DNA of 64,000 bases from Loripinus fragilis (taxonomy: Eukaryota; Mollusca; Bivalvia; Lucinida; Lucinidae): assembly GCA_964019695.1 (NCBI GenBank), contig OZ026524.1, forward strand, positions 26,824,164 through 26,888,163. The letters are read 5' to 3'. Below, one piece after another: positions 25,186-36,665 of the stretch (its first letter is position 1; each line of letters begins with the position of its first letter). Both the position numbers and the translations under genes were made by a program. The notes under the pieces were generated by a model, which was given only the letters and a program-made list of their open reading frames with translations, did no database searches and had not been told where the DNA came from.

Positions 25186-25589
25186 ACAGAACCTATTTAA
25201 ACTGTAGCGTCACATAAACAGGAAGTAATTATTATTTCTCACTTGTAAAACTAAAAACAGTACAGCTAACTCGATAGCAAATGCATTGATCAGCCTGCGC
25301 ATATGCGCATGCTGATAAATGTATTTACTTTCAACAGGTTCATATGCAAACACATGCGGCCTATCATTTTAACTCTAGCGTGCAAAGGGTTATTGATATC
25401 AGTGACAGGTGTCACGTGTGCTTTGCAACAATGGTCAATAAAAAACGTGGTGTCCGTGATGACATAGAGTACACATGAACCAAATTGAAAATTGTCAGGC
25501 AAGGTATTGCTCGAACACATGGATGGGTCGAACTCGCACGGACGGTCTCAACGATTTCGAGCCATCGAAGTTTGACTGTACCTATAGAT

Positions 25590-27170
25590 ACATATAGTTA
25601 CAAATGTTTGAGGATTATGCATGCCTATGTCAGTCGTTAGGTGCATTTACTTAGAACTGACAAGGTGTGGATAATTATCAATTGCTACAGACTGCTTTAC
25701 TTGCAATACCCTCTGTTACTTTAAGATACATATTCAGATTTAGACTGATGTGCATGCCTAGCAGATAGACTGCGTTGCATCCAAAACAGCCTGCATATGC
25801 CTGGAGGATAGATTTACTGATCATTGAATCAAATATAAAGAAATATATATATTTCACTATGTCATAAATGTGTTCTGATGAGAATTATAATATAGTTTCT
25901 AACGCATATGATTTCGCCTTTAAGAATCTATCTTTTTTCTTCTGTCTTTCTTCCTATATGTATAGGGAAATTAAGGTAAAAGAAGGACTTAGAAATTAAC
26001 TACTAAAATATACATTCAATTTGTACACCTATTTTTCTATGCTTTGCATTGGACACGTATTTATGCCATGTGCTTTTGCAGGAGATAAAGGTTAAACCCT
26101 CAAGGGTTCAATATATATTAATTTCACATTTTTATCAGATACTTACAGAAATAAAGTCAGATTAGTATAAGAATAAGTATGGTTATGTACGTTTAAGAAA
26201 GAACTATAGGTTAAATGCGTTTGTGTATTAGATACAGTTCAGTCATGGATAAACTCGTTTGAATGCCAACAAGTAAGGTTCCTTACATTTTAACTCATCT
26301 GCCAATTTTTTTTGAAACTTTTCAAAATTTGGGCACAGATGAAACAGACGCTGCCAATTCCATACAATCTTTTATAGACATTGTGCATGTGATATGGAGA
26401 TGCTACTAGGCTTTTCGGCGCCTACCTGGAGTCCATGTGTGTTACTGGGCCTTTATACAATATGTATATATATAGTTGCAATAATCATTTAACATATGGC
26501 GTTACTATTATATAGTGGATAACGTTTTGTCATAAATAATGTTATGACCACACGTTACATAACACATCCACTGGAAACAAGTAATGTCATGACGACGAGG
26601 GTGACAACAATGCAAATTTTCATTGAGATGAAAAAATTTTGAAGGCTTTAAAATCGCATTTAAAATGACATATGTTAAACAGAACATTACACACATGGGC
26701 TCATTTAATAGATTTCATAATCAGTATAATAATCACTTGTGTAACATCCTCTATGTAGTAAATTCATGCAAAATTAGAAAAGTATGACATTCACATATAA
26801 TGTATATGCATCAAAGTATGCTAGTATACAGAAATTAGAGCACTAGGGCATGTATTAACATAATAATAATGTTATCTTCTGTAAAACACATTTTTGTGGG
26901 TACTTGAATATGGTGCTTTTGGTGATACAAATATAAATGGAGAAAATAAGAGATTGCGAAATACACTTTAGGATTGAGTTACATCATAGACGATAAAAAG
27001 ACACAGCCATGGTATGTTGGTACATATATGTGTATCATTAAAACAACTTTAAAATGGTAGGGTCTGTTTCCACATCCAAAAAATATAATCTAAAAAAGGG
27101 CTACTTTAAAAAGAAATAACGTGCTCCACTAGATTCCAATATATGACAATATGTCCGTCATTTAAAATTA
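25590..27170. other. Intronic sequence, no feature resolved
   Basis: The middle exon of the F5/8C domain would be expected somewhere between 20.0 and 27.5 kb. A TGG-starting open stretch after a good TTTCCAG acceptor at about 26577 was considered, but it has no convincing donor. Confidence 0.4.
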
Positions 27171-27188
27171 TCACATATTGGTGCCGTG

Positions 27189-27412
27189 AATATTAACCCA
27201 TTTACATCTAGGTTCCTTTTTATGGGACATCGGAAAACAGTGAAAAAAAATCAGACGAATGCGGCGTCTTATCAGGTTTTGCACTGTTTGTTTACAGAAT
27301 GAACTTTTAAAAATTGACTCAGATTGAAATTTATCACCTAACAACCCTTCAACTAAAAAGGATTCATTCAAATGATAAGGACAGGAAATTCCATTAGGCA
27401 TTGATGGGTTAA
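27189..27412. mobile_element. MITE with TTAACCC ends
   Basis: Ends TTAACCCATTTA and complement GATGGGTTAA bracket about 220 bases with an internal AACAGTG..CACTGTTTG hairpin. Related copies at 46.44 and 51.75 kb. Confidence 0.6.
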
Positions 27413-27544
27413 CCGTTTTACAGTACTCCTCAGCTGAAATCAGGAAACCTAATGTCAAGAATATATCAAACACATTTAAGATATATAGCCATCAAAACCA
27501 TTATCAAATTTAAATTAAAGACATTATCTCAACTAATTTCTTAC

Positions 27545-27691
27545 CAGGCGTTCATGGGATCTACGAGCAGATGTTATGTTGCTATATTCGAGTCTGTACT
27601 TATGTTGCTCTAAATCAGGAGTGTAGACCAAGGCTTCTTTCATAAGGATGATCTGTATACCCTCAACTGTTGTTGGCCATAATAAATCAAA
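27545..27691 (-). CDS. Exon E11: middle of the F5/8C domain
   Basis: Joins E10 in phase 0 as PFLQ-FDLLWPTTVEGIQII and runs through QHKYRLEYSNI to RRSHERL before donor GTAAGA. Matches the family pattern W.Q.DL..P..V.GI and the KLEYS strand. Leaves in phase 0, whereas E12 enters in phase 1. The usual W..Y...F.GN.D stretch is also absent, so an exon of 3n+1 bases is probably missing between E11 and E12. Confidence 0.75.
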
Positions 27692-27868
27692 CTGTAAAAT
27701 GCATGAAATTGAAATGCTCAGTCCCACGTAAAGAAACTGTGTATAGTATTAGTATTGTGAGCAAAAGCTATTTCCTAGCAACTCCTGGAGTTTATATTTA
27801 TAAAAGCAATACCTTTGCGTATCCAAATACTCACATCATATTTGCGTAAACGTGTACAGCTGGGAGGT

Positions 27869-28072
27869 TTAGCTTTTTTCAGAGATTTTTCTGATCATAT
27901 CCCAAACTTTTTGGCGGATGTTTAATGATGATTGTCGAAAAGTAGGATCACTATGACTTACTTTCCCATCAGGATTTAGCTTGAAATACTCACATACAGC
28001 ATCACAATATGCTGTGGTAAAAACTGGATGTTTTCGAGCCATAAATAAAATTTCGAAATTATTGTGTGTCAT
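27869..28072 (-). pseudogene. Unclassified coding-like fragment
   Basis: A 67-codon open stretch with a protein-like composition (HPVFTTAYCDAVCEYF, then SHSDPTFRQSSLNIRQKVWD) and a preceding in-frame TGA. It lies between E10 and E11, but would break their phase-0 join, so it is not an exon of that gene. Family not recognised; probably a mobile-element or retrocopy remnant. Confidence 0.35.
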
Positions 28073-28385
28073 ATAATAGAAAATAATCCAGCATTCTTCC
28101 TTAGTTATTGAAATTAATATCTTTGCTGGGAATATGATAAAAAAAAGAATCTTATTTTATATATCAAATTCTTTCAACAAATGTACTGAATAATAATGAC
28201 CACAATTATTAGATCCTCTTTTTTATGCATTCATTACTCGTACTTGTGTATGTTGTATTTTGTTTTAATTGGATGATCATTTAAAAAGAGAGACTATCAC
28301 GTGTGGTATTTTTTTCATTTAATTCATTAATCAAGAATTGAGGAAAAACAATTAATTGCAAGCCTTTCCTAACATTATATCACTG

Positions 28386-28680
28386 TGTTGTTTGTTTGTT
28401 TGTTTTGTTGCTTTACGTCCCAAGTCAACAGCTATGGTCATTGCAGGACGGTCAGTTCACCTAACCACACTTTTTCCTGGGCAGGCTTGAACAAGCGGTT
28501 AACCAGTAATTAGTGCACATACTTTTGCTTGTAACTGACAACAACCCTTCTTGAATAAATCAGCAGAAGGGAGGAGAATGACCGTAGAAATTATTTCATG
28601 ATCAATCTCCACGAAAGTATAGGACGGGACCGGGATGGAACTCGAGACCCCTGGATCTGCAGTCATATCACTGTTTTGAA
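28386..28680 (-). mobile_element. SINE-like element, family 2
   Basis: On the minus strand it runs from a B-box-like GGTCTCGAGTTCC to GACGTAAAGCAACAAAACAA and a (CAAA)n tail. The copy at 31.5 kb shares most of its length. The tail resembles that of the tRNA-type SINEs at 34.3 and 45.9 kb, suggesting a shared LINE partner. Confidence 0.6.
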
Positions 28681-28689
28681 ACATGTTTG

Positions 28690-29000
28690 TTTAAATTCAG
28701 TAATCAGAAGCACAATTATTTTATTCTATTTATCATATGACATTAAATTTACTTTGAAATCATGTTTACTTTTGGCGTGAAAATTGAAAAGGTTTTGCCA
28801 TATGTATGCAACATTGTTATGGATTTCATATTTAAAGGATACTAAAAATTCAAACCACTAGTGGTTACTTCATTTTAATACATGGTATTATATTACTCGC
28901 GAAAGTAACCATTTATAATAAAAAAACTTCATGCATTACTTTTGACAGTTTTTCATTCAGTTAATAACCTTTGTCTGAACTATTAATAAGAAATAAAACG
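28690..29000. repeat. Interspersed repeat (ACCACTAGTGG family)
   Basis: Shares GCAACATTGTTATGGA and AAACCACTAGTGGTT blocks with 62.6-62.8 kb, and in complement with 47.2-47.5 kb. The core is palindromic. Confidence 0.5.
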
Positions 29001-29124
29001 CTATCTTATACCAAACTCTTATGTTTACCATAGCTGTGGTTACAATCAAAGAAAATGCATTAACCATAAATGCTATAGTTTGTTTCTCTTAACAATAACA
29101 TAGAACTTCTTTATCTATGCATAC

Positions 29125-29282
29125 CTGCAGAAATGGCGTGATCAAATCTTTTTTTAATGGACACCATCCCCTGGCACCAGGTCGTCCAGCCCTTGCTGTG
29201 TATCCAGGTATCTCGGACGGACTCCATAGCTGAAAATCTTCAATATAACCATTTCGCATACCTAAATACTGACCGCACCTCA
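29125..29282 (-). CDS. Exon E10: first third of an F5/8 type C (discoidin) domain
   Basis: Reads VRCGQYLGMRNGYIEDFQL, then SEIPGYTARAGRPGARGWCP and ITPFLQ. The C..LGM.NGYI.D.Q...S, ARAGRPG..GWCP and D..PFLQ motifs are diagnostic of the discoidin/F5/8C family. Acceptor TTCTACAG and donor CAG/GTATGC; phase 1 to 0. These domains bind glycans or membrane lipids outside the cell. Confidence 0.9.
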
Positions 29283-29355
29283 CTGTAGAATCTTTAAAAA
29301 GTAAACACCCAACTTCATTGAAGAATATAAATAGTAAGCAGTACCAATGTTAAAG

Positions 29356-29580
29356 GAGATTTCCAACAATGTGCCATTTTGACAGGCATAGACTCAGACA
29401 AGCCTTGCAGACTACTTTTAAGCTTGGAAACTCCAAATGCTGTTCTGTCATTAGCTTAACAGTCATAGAATATATAAGCGACTAGCAAAGGCTCTGATCA
29501 GACTGCGTTTATGCGCAGGCTGGTCTGAGCCTTTGCTGGTCGCACATACCACATTGTTGGAAATCCCATGTCGTGGCTCT
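29356..29580. mobile_element. MITE (TTCCAACAATGTGG family)
   Basis: Terminal inverted motifs TTTCCAACAATGTG and CACATTGTTGGAAATC enclose about 220 bases with CAGACTGCG..GCGCAGGCTGGTCTGA. Same family as 47.6, 48.95 and 34.2 kb. Confidence 0.7.
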
Positions 29581-29599
29581 TTATTATGTCCTGATTAAA

Positions 29600-31480
29600 T
29601 CTCAGATATATACAAAATGATATTAGAACATCTATCCTAGCATAAGATTTCATATATATACTGTAGCCAGAGTGTATCATAATATTTATCCCCTTAAAGC
29701 TGCATAGTCTGTAACTTTTGATCCTCTAATTTTAAAAATAATGTTTTTATTTTTCTAGAACACAGTCAAAATACTCAAATTCAGGTAAACATTTTACCAT
29801 TTTCGTAAATCTTAACAAGTTATCACTATCAAAACAACTGCATTTATGTTAAAATTCAACGGTCTAGAATTATTGGAGGGACGCAAATAATTACCAACAA
29901 GAGAAATAAACACCTATTTGATAAGATAATTCACTTTTTCATGCAGTTTTCAGTTGTACTGAACATTTTTATTGTGAAAACATAGCTTAATTCTACTTTT
30001 ACAAATGATTTAAAAAGAAAAGAATTTTTTTCGAAAAATGTTTATAGTTACAGAGTATGCAGCTTTAAAAATCTCTGATGTGTTACAGTATGTTAATATT
30101 TATCACAATATACACTTAAGGAAAAAAGATTTGCAACAGATGAAGAAATATTTTTTGCGCAGTAATATGATGTTTTTTGATCAAATTTCTTCTAGAACTG
30201 ACTATTAATGATATGTAATGAAATGCGAAAACGTCACTATAAGGATAGAAGTAACGCCACAAGATGCAAACATTTAAAAACATAAAACATTGTGACATGT
30301 ACATCAGAACGAACATAAGGAAGCCAATCTTCATCATGATTTGTTACATGACGTCGACTCCATAATGTGCAAAAAAAAGCATTGCATCATGCTGGAATGT
30401 CAGTCAAATGTTGCTTCAAAACCAGCTCCTGCAATGCAAAGATGCACAATGACAAAGAATAAGCATTTAACGTCACTTAAAGCCGCTGGGTTGCGATCAT
30501 TGTTGCATTGCAGGGGTCTATCGAACCTAAAGATAACAGGACATGCTTTACCTGCAAAACTTACTTTACTATACTAACAGAACCTGTAAAATTGTGTCAG
30601 CCGGACGTTCCATTGACGTTAGTCTTAATGAACACAGCATACATTTTCAAATGAAAACAACCTGTTATAAGCGAGAAGTAAGCATTAAACTTACTAACTA
30701 AAACAGAAACTTTGCCACTTGGTCATTCTCTCATCAGCAAAATGCATAAACATATAATGATGCATTTAAAGTGCAGAATAACAAATTTTGACGTCATAAT
30801 ACACATTTAATTGACGTCTAACATTCTAAAGTCATAATTCTTGTAGTAAATGCGTTTTTATTGAATAAAACTCAAGAGGAATATAATTTTACTGCATTTA
30901 ACGTAATATTTGGTCTTGAAAGCGTTTGAAATCAAAACGTATGTTTGCAATCTGATCATTTCCTGGATCCTCAAATTTATTACAAACGTTTTGCAATCAA
31001 CAAACAGTTTTTAGATAGAAATTGACTTTTATTGACTGTGTTTCACAGTTTCTACTGGGGTCAGGATATTTCACGCATGCTAGCTGGCATACGTAATCGA
31101 CATAGTGGCTTAACCTCCTGTAATGTGACAGATACATGCTGCTTTTATAAAATAACATCATCTACACAACTGAATTGCTTTACATTTTATGTTAACGAGG
31201 AATTGAAGTATTTGTGTGTTTCTTTTTCCTTAAGTGTATTATAATGCCTTTCCCAAAAACTAAAGATACAAAAATATTTTGATGACAAGTTGGAGAAAAG
31301 CGGAATTCGCCCATGGAAAAGGGTTGTTTTGTTTTGTTTACCCACATCTAAACACACCATTTTTCTATTAACTAAGCCCATGATAGTATATGTATCATGT
31401 TTAGCTTTACCTTTTAAATGTCAAGATGGTGGGTCAGGCCTCAGACCCAATGTCAGCCCTGATATAAAGTTTTAATCCAA
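29600..31480. other. Intronic stretch, no gene
   Basis: Low-complexity AT-rich sequence between E9 and E10. Around 30.75-30.9 kb there is a diverged piece of the 47 kb / 62.5 kb interspersed repeat. Nothing coding supported. Confidence 0.45.
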
Positions 31481-31489
31481 ATATTTAAT

Positions 31490-31785
31490 GTTTTGTTTGT
31501 TGGGTTTGATGTTTCATGTCCAAGCCAACAAATATGGCCATGTTGAGATGGTCAGTTCACTTAATCGCACCTTTTACTGGGCAAGCTTGACTTAGCAATA
31601 AATCAGTACTTTGTGCACATATTTATTCTTGTAACTGAAAAGAACCCTTCTTAAATCAGGGGAAAGGGGAGAATGACTGTAGAATTAACTTTATGATCAA
31701 TCTCCACCAAAGTACGGAACAAAGTCAGGATCAAAGTCTCAACCCTTAGATCTGCAGTTAGACTGGTTACTGACTGTGCTTCAGG
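31490..31785 (-). mobile_element. SINE-like element, family 2, second copy
   Basis: Parallels 28386-28680: GTCAGTTCAC, GTAACTGA.AAGAACCCTTCTT, GATCAATCTCCAC and GATCTGCAGTTA blocks in the same order. Confidence 0.6.
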
Positions 31786-31899
31786 GCCCAAAACTCTTTT
31801 ATGGTGTCTGATGCTTGTCTTTGGCTGCATCATGAGATATTCTTAGTTCTGACTATCTGTGATGGTACAATGCATTAGATGGGAAGCCTTCATGCGAGG

Positions 31900-32030
31900 C
31901 AAATGATTTTTAAAGAATTGGTACCCCAGTGGCTTAGGCTTCTGTCTGTTCTAAAGCAGTAAATATGTCGTTCTTTATACATTGTTGTCAATTGGGCTGC
32001 AGTGTGTGATTGTGGTACTTACTTCTTTTT
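31900..32030 (+). mobile_element. Penelope-like element end fragment
   Basis: GGTACCCCAGTGGCTTAGGC and GCAGTGTGTGATTGTGGTA match the complement of the 13.4 kb / 41.3 kb termini. Confidence 0.5.
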
Positions 32031-32701
32031 TTGACCTGAATTGTCTGCAGTCCGCCAAAATTAATGGTTAAAATAGACCTTTTACATTGTAACCTCCCTT
32101 CGCAAACCGTCGTCCATTTGTAAAACCAATAAATCCTTTAACAACATATGATAGGGGCAAAATGTTGACGAGTTACACTGGCAAATAATAAGTAATAAAA
32201 CAAACTTTTTATATAGAACTTTAAGTCAGTAGCAATTCTTTGGCAAAAATAAGTATTATAAATGACATCTCTCAAGACGACGATATTAACAGAAGTCACC
32301 GATAAATATTTACATTTTTGAAGCAAGCCTTTTAATAAACCTTAATATTGCAAACGTTCATAGCGTCATCAACAACACAAATATAATTGACAGCTGCCAA
32401 GTTCACTTGTCCTTGCAATTATGCCTCAAACATCATACTCATTCGCCAGAAGTGACACTGGTGTTGTGATTGAAAGAGAGCCAGACCTGAGTCGCACATG
32501 CAACAGAAGCCTCTTGTTTGCTCCATTGGCTGTCAGTGTTCAAGCTGGCTGTTCTGGTTTTACACTATACACCCCAACAAAACCGTGATTTCATATTTAA
32601 TACAAGAATGTTTTATTTCTTAAATTAAAAACACTTTAATATTCTAAATAGTCATAATAAAATGTAAATTTAAGCAATAATTTCAATATTTGGTCTGATC
32701 A

Positions 32702-32787
32702 TGGAATCATGAATATTTTTGGTCTCTTGCAAAAATAATGTGAAGCCATTTGGGCTTCACCTACTTTGCATTCATGATTCCATGAAC
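32702..32787. repeat. Hairpin with nested palindrome
   Basis: CATGGAATCATGAAT at the left pairs with ATTCATGATTCCATG at the right. The centre GTGAAGCC-ATTT-GGGCTTCAC is a second perfect stem. Confidence 0.8.
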
Positions 32788-33006
32788 ATTCCAAAAATTG
32801 AATTCATTTCTTAAATATTTGAGCTACATGCATATTAATCAAAGAAATAAACAAGCTCATGCTATTACGATACTTATTGCATGTGCAAGCAGGGAAAGAT
32901 CACCAGAGGTTTTGTACAAAAGTTGTCAAACCATGTTTCAGTACCCGATATTAATATCTGTGTATGTGCTTTAAATGAAATAATAATTTTATAATTAAGA
33001 AGTTAC

Positions 33007-33261
33007 CTCGGTCTGAAAAAAGAGTAAGTGACCATAGTCCATTAAGTAGCTGTTCCATTATACTCCCTGATATATTTGCTTCCTTCAGTATGAGATATCT
33101 AGCAGACAGCACAATAGGTTCATTCAAGCAGTGTACTTTGATATGTTCTTTAGTGACCTCTACATATTGAAGGCAGTGCCATCCCCCAAGGTCTAGAAAT
33201 TCCCACTTTATGTTGCTCCGTATTATGACTGGCAGTACAGACTTTACTCTCATCGCATTGG
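33007..33261 (-). CDS. Exon E9: unclassified beta-rich segment
   Basis: Frame SNAMRVKSVLPVIIRSN, then WEFLDLGGWHCLQYVEVT, an AHIKVHC-like stretch (EHIKVHCLNEP) and WSLTLFSDRG. Acceptor ATTTTAG, donor GTAACT, 255 bases, phase 1 to 1. Two cysteines could pair. No family recognised. It lies immediately before the F5/8C domain, so it belongs to the module between WPxGxY and discoidin. Confidence 0.75.
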
Positions 33262-33329
33262 CTAAAATAATTACAGTTTTACCCTTTGTTTACTTATGAT
33301 TCTTGCTTCTGGAATATAGAGTATACTAG

Positions 33330-33480
33330 GTGAGTGTCTTTTAATATCATGTTTACCAGGCAAGTTTGTGAGAACGCTTGTTGACACGACGAGGCTTGCC
33401 CAGCGATGTAACATGCGTTCTCAAAGCCCTGCCTGGTAAACTGATATCAAAAGACGCAAACCTGGTATTCTGTTTATCAG
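33330..33480. mobile_element. Foldback MITE (GTTTACCAGGC family)
   Basis: ATATCA.GTTTACCAGGC..GAGAACGC and complement GCGTTCTCAAAG..GCCTGGTAAAC form a long stem. A second, more complete copy is at 62.19-62.35 kb. Confidence 0.75.
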
Positions 33481-34202
33481 TTTACAAGCTGATTCACTGT
33501 TCAAATTAGCGATAATGTCGTATTTATAGATGTTTGTGTCAATTAAATGTAACTGATGACATCATTCAAAAAGTGCAACATCATCATGACCGGATAAAGG
33601 CACATGCTGTGAGATAGGCAACGTTTATCAGGTCAGCCTGCAACAATGCAGTTAATATAAGAGTAACTTTTGTTTAGTGAATGGTTTCTATTAATATCGA
33701 TTTGTTTGTAGTTAGCAAAAAGTGTCTGTTCTTACAAAATGCTCCAAAATGAGACTATTTGTCTAGGTCATTACAAAGTATCTGTAAATGAGAATTGAAA
33801 ATAAAGGATTAAAAGGAAAAAATTAGTACGAGTATATCAATTGTCTCAGAATAGCCAATTCATAAAGTTGAAATTTTGGCCTTTTTGATAAAAACAATTT
33901 CCAATATTTTCAACAATTGAAAAACAAAATGTATATGTTTTTGCAGAACATAAACTACTTGCTCATACCTAATAAATCAAACCTGAAAACGGCGAAATAT
34001 AATGCATATATCTTATTAATTAGGATAAAGCCTTATTGTTCTAAAATTATTAATCTTTTATATTTTAAATAAATATGTCACATTATATTACTAGAGTAAC
34101 AACCAAAAAAGTTATAGGGCAGTACAATCGATTCGGATCCTAGCCACATTCTTTTAAAATATAACAAGAACAATATGCCCATACATGCTTTACATATGAG
34201 TC

Positions 34203-34620
34203 ATGAGAAGAGATGATGGTATGTGCGACCAGCAAAGCCTCAGATCAGCCTGCGCATACGTGCAGTCCGATCAGAGCCATTGCTAGTCGGGAGCAAAGTT
34301 GCTCAGTGGTAGAGTGCTTGACTTGAGACAGAGAGGCCATGGGTTCGAGCCTCACCGGCGTCACTGCATTGTGGTCCTTGAGCAAGACACATTTATCCTA
34401 GCTTAATACTGGTTCAACCCAAGAGGACCCGTCCCTGTTTAACTGAAAGATTGTTGATGGGAAGTAAAGAATTAAATCAAACAAACAAACCATTGCTAGT
34501 CGCTTGGATATTCTATGAGTGTTAAGCTACTGACTGCACAACATTTGGAGTTTCTAAGCTTAAAGGGAGTCTACACTTGTCAAAATGCCACATTGTTGGT
34601 AACCCTGTGTCATGGCTCAA
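34203..34620. mobile_element. MITE (TTCCAACAATGTGG family) split by a SINE
   Basis: The CAGATCAGCCTGCG..CAGTCCGATCAGAGCCATTG core continues after the SINE as GCTAGTCGCTTGG and ends at CCACATTGTTGG. The left terminus is missing or diverged. Confidence 0.65.
34289..34489 (+). mobile_element. tRNA-derived SINE with 12-bp target-site duplication
   Basis: The head resembles a tRNA, with an A box in GCTCAGTGGTAGAG and a B box GGTTCGAGCC (34342-34351). The middle carries GTCCTTGAGCAAGACAC, like the central domain of Deu-type SINEs, and the tail is (CAAA)n. CCATTGCTAGTC occurs at 34277-34288 and 34490-34501, showing insertion into the MITE at 34.2-34.6 kb. Confidence 0.9.
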
Positions 34621-35406
34621 TTATAGAGTGAATGTACACACAAGCATTCAGGCAGGGTTTTCCCAGCATCGGATAGTTGGGTTTGGGGTTTCATCCTAGC
34701 TACGAAAGGAAGCCATTTGCAGCATGGCAAACTATATTTACAAATTTACGCAAACATCAATCTTCACTCATCTTATGTAAAAAAACAAGAGCTTTCAATC
34801 GTAAGAGGACAAACCAGACAGCGAAAACGATCCTTTATTATTTTTTTTGCTAGGTTACAAGAACAAAGGGCAATGCATCTGCTGTTAAATGAAGGAGGAG
34901 TGATCGACGTTTGGAAGGATGGCTGTTTTCACAAAGTGATGGTAATGTGATGGTAGTTCTGCCCCAAGTCCTCATGTGAGTTATTGTTTTAAGGTGTGTA
35001 AAATAAGTTTTTCTCTAACGAAATTCATGTTTAGTGACTAAACTTGTGCCCAATTTAGGGTTATGTGACTGTACTAACCTAAACGTCACCTAACCCCAAG
35101 GACACTGGTCATATTACCCCCATTTCGTAAACCCCTACAGATAGGCACGTGGATGGATGATCAGGGCAGATTACAACATAATCAACTTTATTTCTAAATG
35201 TGTGGATATACTTACCAAACAATACTGAGGTGTCAAGGGTGTAATGTTGCTGACAATGGGGGTTTGATCAGACCTCTGCCATCTGTTTACATGATGTTAT
35301 ATTAAAGTTTGATTGACAATGAAATATTCTACCCACAACACTAACCCTTTTGAATTAGGTTGGAATGTTCAATTGATTTAAATGGCGTCTAAGCTTTTTT
35401 ACTTAC

Positions 35407-35490
35407 AAACAAATCCATCTTTTGGAACAAACTCTAATCCAGATATAAGCACATTTCTGTCGAGATCGTAAATAGCAAACACCAACTTGT
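35407..35490 (-). CDS. Exon E8: unclassified short exon
   Basis: Eighty-four bases, phase 1 to 1, acceptor TTGACAG and perfect donor GTAAGT. Reads KLVFAIYDLDRNVLISG then LEFVPKDGFV, alternating hydrophobic strands with an acidic turn. With E7 and E9 this looks like one beta-rich domain of unknown family. Confidence 0.68.
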
Positions 35491-35544
35491 CTGTCAAATA
35501 AAACGAGATGTTATTAAGGCCCAAAATCTCCCTAAAAGTAAGGA

Positions 35545-35640
35545 AGATAGCGAAGATTAGGAAACGATACAATCAAGTACCACACCTGACACAGGATATC
35601 AAATGGAAAAGTAACAAAAATACTATTAAAACTTGAATAA
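35545..35640 (-). mobile_element. Penelope-like element terminal scrap (first subfamily)
   Basis: GATACAATCAAGTACCACAC then CTGACACAGGATATC match the conserved 3' terminus seen at 7.55, 38.0, 55.4 and 59.4 kb. It lies between E7 and E8. Confidence 0.6.
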
Positions 35641-35751
35641 AAGTGAAAACAATCACCCAACAACCCTTAAAACGGAAATATACTGGTCCAATCGATATGA
35701 ATTGGAAATTATTCAGCTAAAATGGGTTCAATAAAATAGTCGTTATTTTAC

Positions 35752-35826
35752 CTTCATTTGTTCCAGTTTCGAAGATATCAGTTGGTTGACCAATAGTCCA
35801 AAATATCTGAGATGGATGTTGGTTTT
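35752..35826 (-). CDS. Exon E7: unclassified short exon
   Basis: Seventy-five bases reading NQHPSQIFWTIGQPTD then IFETGTNE, acceptor ATTAG and donor GTAAAA, phase 1 to 1. The join to E8 gives TNEGDKLVFAIYD, a smooth beta-strand pattern. The family was not recognised. Confidence 0.65.
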
Positions 35827-36467
35827 CTAATCAAAATATGAATAGGATACATTGTAATAAAATGTTGAAGAAATAACAGTTCAAACAGTATTTGATTTTG
35901 AAATTATCTCCCTTGCAATTAAACGTATATCATCACTTTACCAATTAATAATCTGGACATACAAATGCGTATTCAACTTTGAAGCTATGGATCTAATCGT
36001 CTTTTTTCTGACAATACATCTCTGTCAATATGTGTGAAATTGACCCATTGCCTACATTACACTACTTATTTTGTCTATGCAATTGCCAATGCATTGCTAA
36101 AACATGTTTGTATTGGACTTAAATACAATAAGTCAGGACATTGAGAGATATTCGCCTTTGAAGCAGTTATTTGAGCATTATAGTAGATCATTTCAGCAAA
36201 ATAAATGCCTACAAAGTGCATCTCGAGATTGTGTTTTCAAATTTTCACCCCTTTTAAGTTCACACGTATCTGTAAACGATAATTTTGGAACGCTTGCAGT
36301 GGTTTTTATATTCGATGCATTGAATACATGTCTGTATTAAACCATAAGAGTTACATGCCTAAATATAGCCTCAATCAAATGAAATCAAGCATTAAATTTA
36401 CATGTTACGCTTCTTTTTTGCAGTATGAAACAGGAAGCTTGGTTTTATTAAGTCTGTTCATGTGTTA

Positions 36468-36665
36468 CAGTAAAACCTGTCTTGAGTGGCTACTCAAAAA
36501 TAGACAAAACAAAGATCTTAATGACAAATGGTAGCTTAATAAAGGTCAAAAGTATTGCAGACTGCTCCTAATGGAGTTTTCTGCAATACTTTGACCTGTA
36601 TTTAGCGATAATCCGTCTTGAAAACCCATCTTTTAATCTTCTTTATGAGTGGCTGCTAAAGACTA
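36468..36665. mobile_element. MITE (ACAGTAAAACCTGTC family)
   Basis: Starts CAGTAAAACCTGTC. The GTCAAAAGTATTGCAG arm is followed by CTGCAATACTTTGACC. Related pieces are at 37.66-37.82 and 43.34-43.55 kb. Confidence 0.6.

Larger units (their letters stand above)
20298..25578. mobile_element. 5.3 kb non-autonomous pogo/Tigger-like element enclosing a giant palindrome
   Basis: The left end CAGTCGAACTTTGG and right end (complement) CAGTCAAACTTCG are both flanked by TA (20296-20297 and 25579-25580). Subterminal regions repeat CTCGAAC motifs on both sides. CAG-starting, TCGAAC-rich inverted ends on TA targets are typical of pogo/Tigger-type elements. No transposase was found. The interior is the long inverted repeat described separately. 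It lies inside the intron between E11 and E12. Confidence 0.6.

Noticed and set aside
26508..26600. Missing F5/8C exon starting TGGATGTGTTATG after a TTTCCAG acceptor
   Set aside because: The acceptor is good and the W..Y pattern is tempting, but no in-phase donor of reasonable quality follows and the F.GN.D motif is absent.
34295..34365. Possible tRNA gene
   Set aside because: A and B boxes are present, but they belong to a SINE with a target-site duplication and a (CAAA)n tail; no complete cloverleaf.
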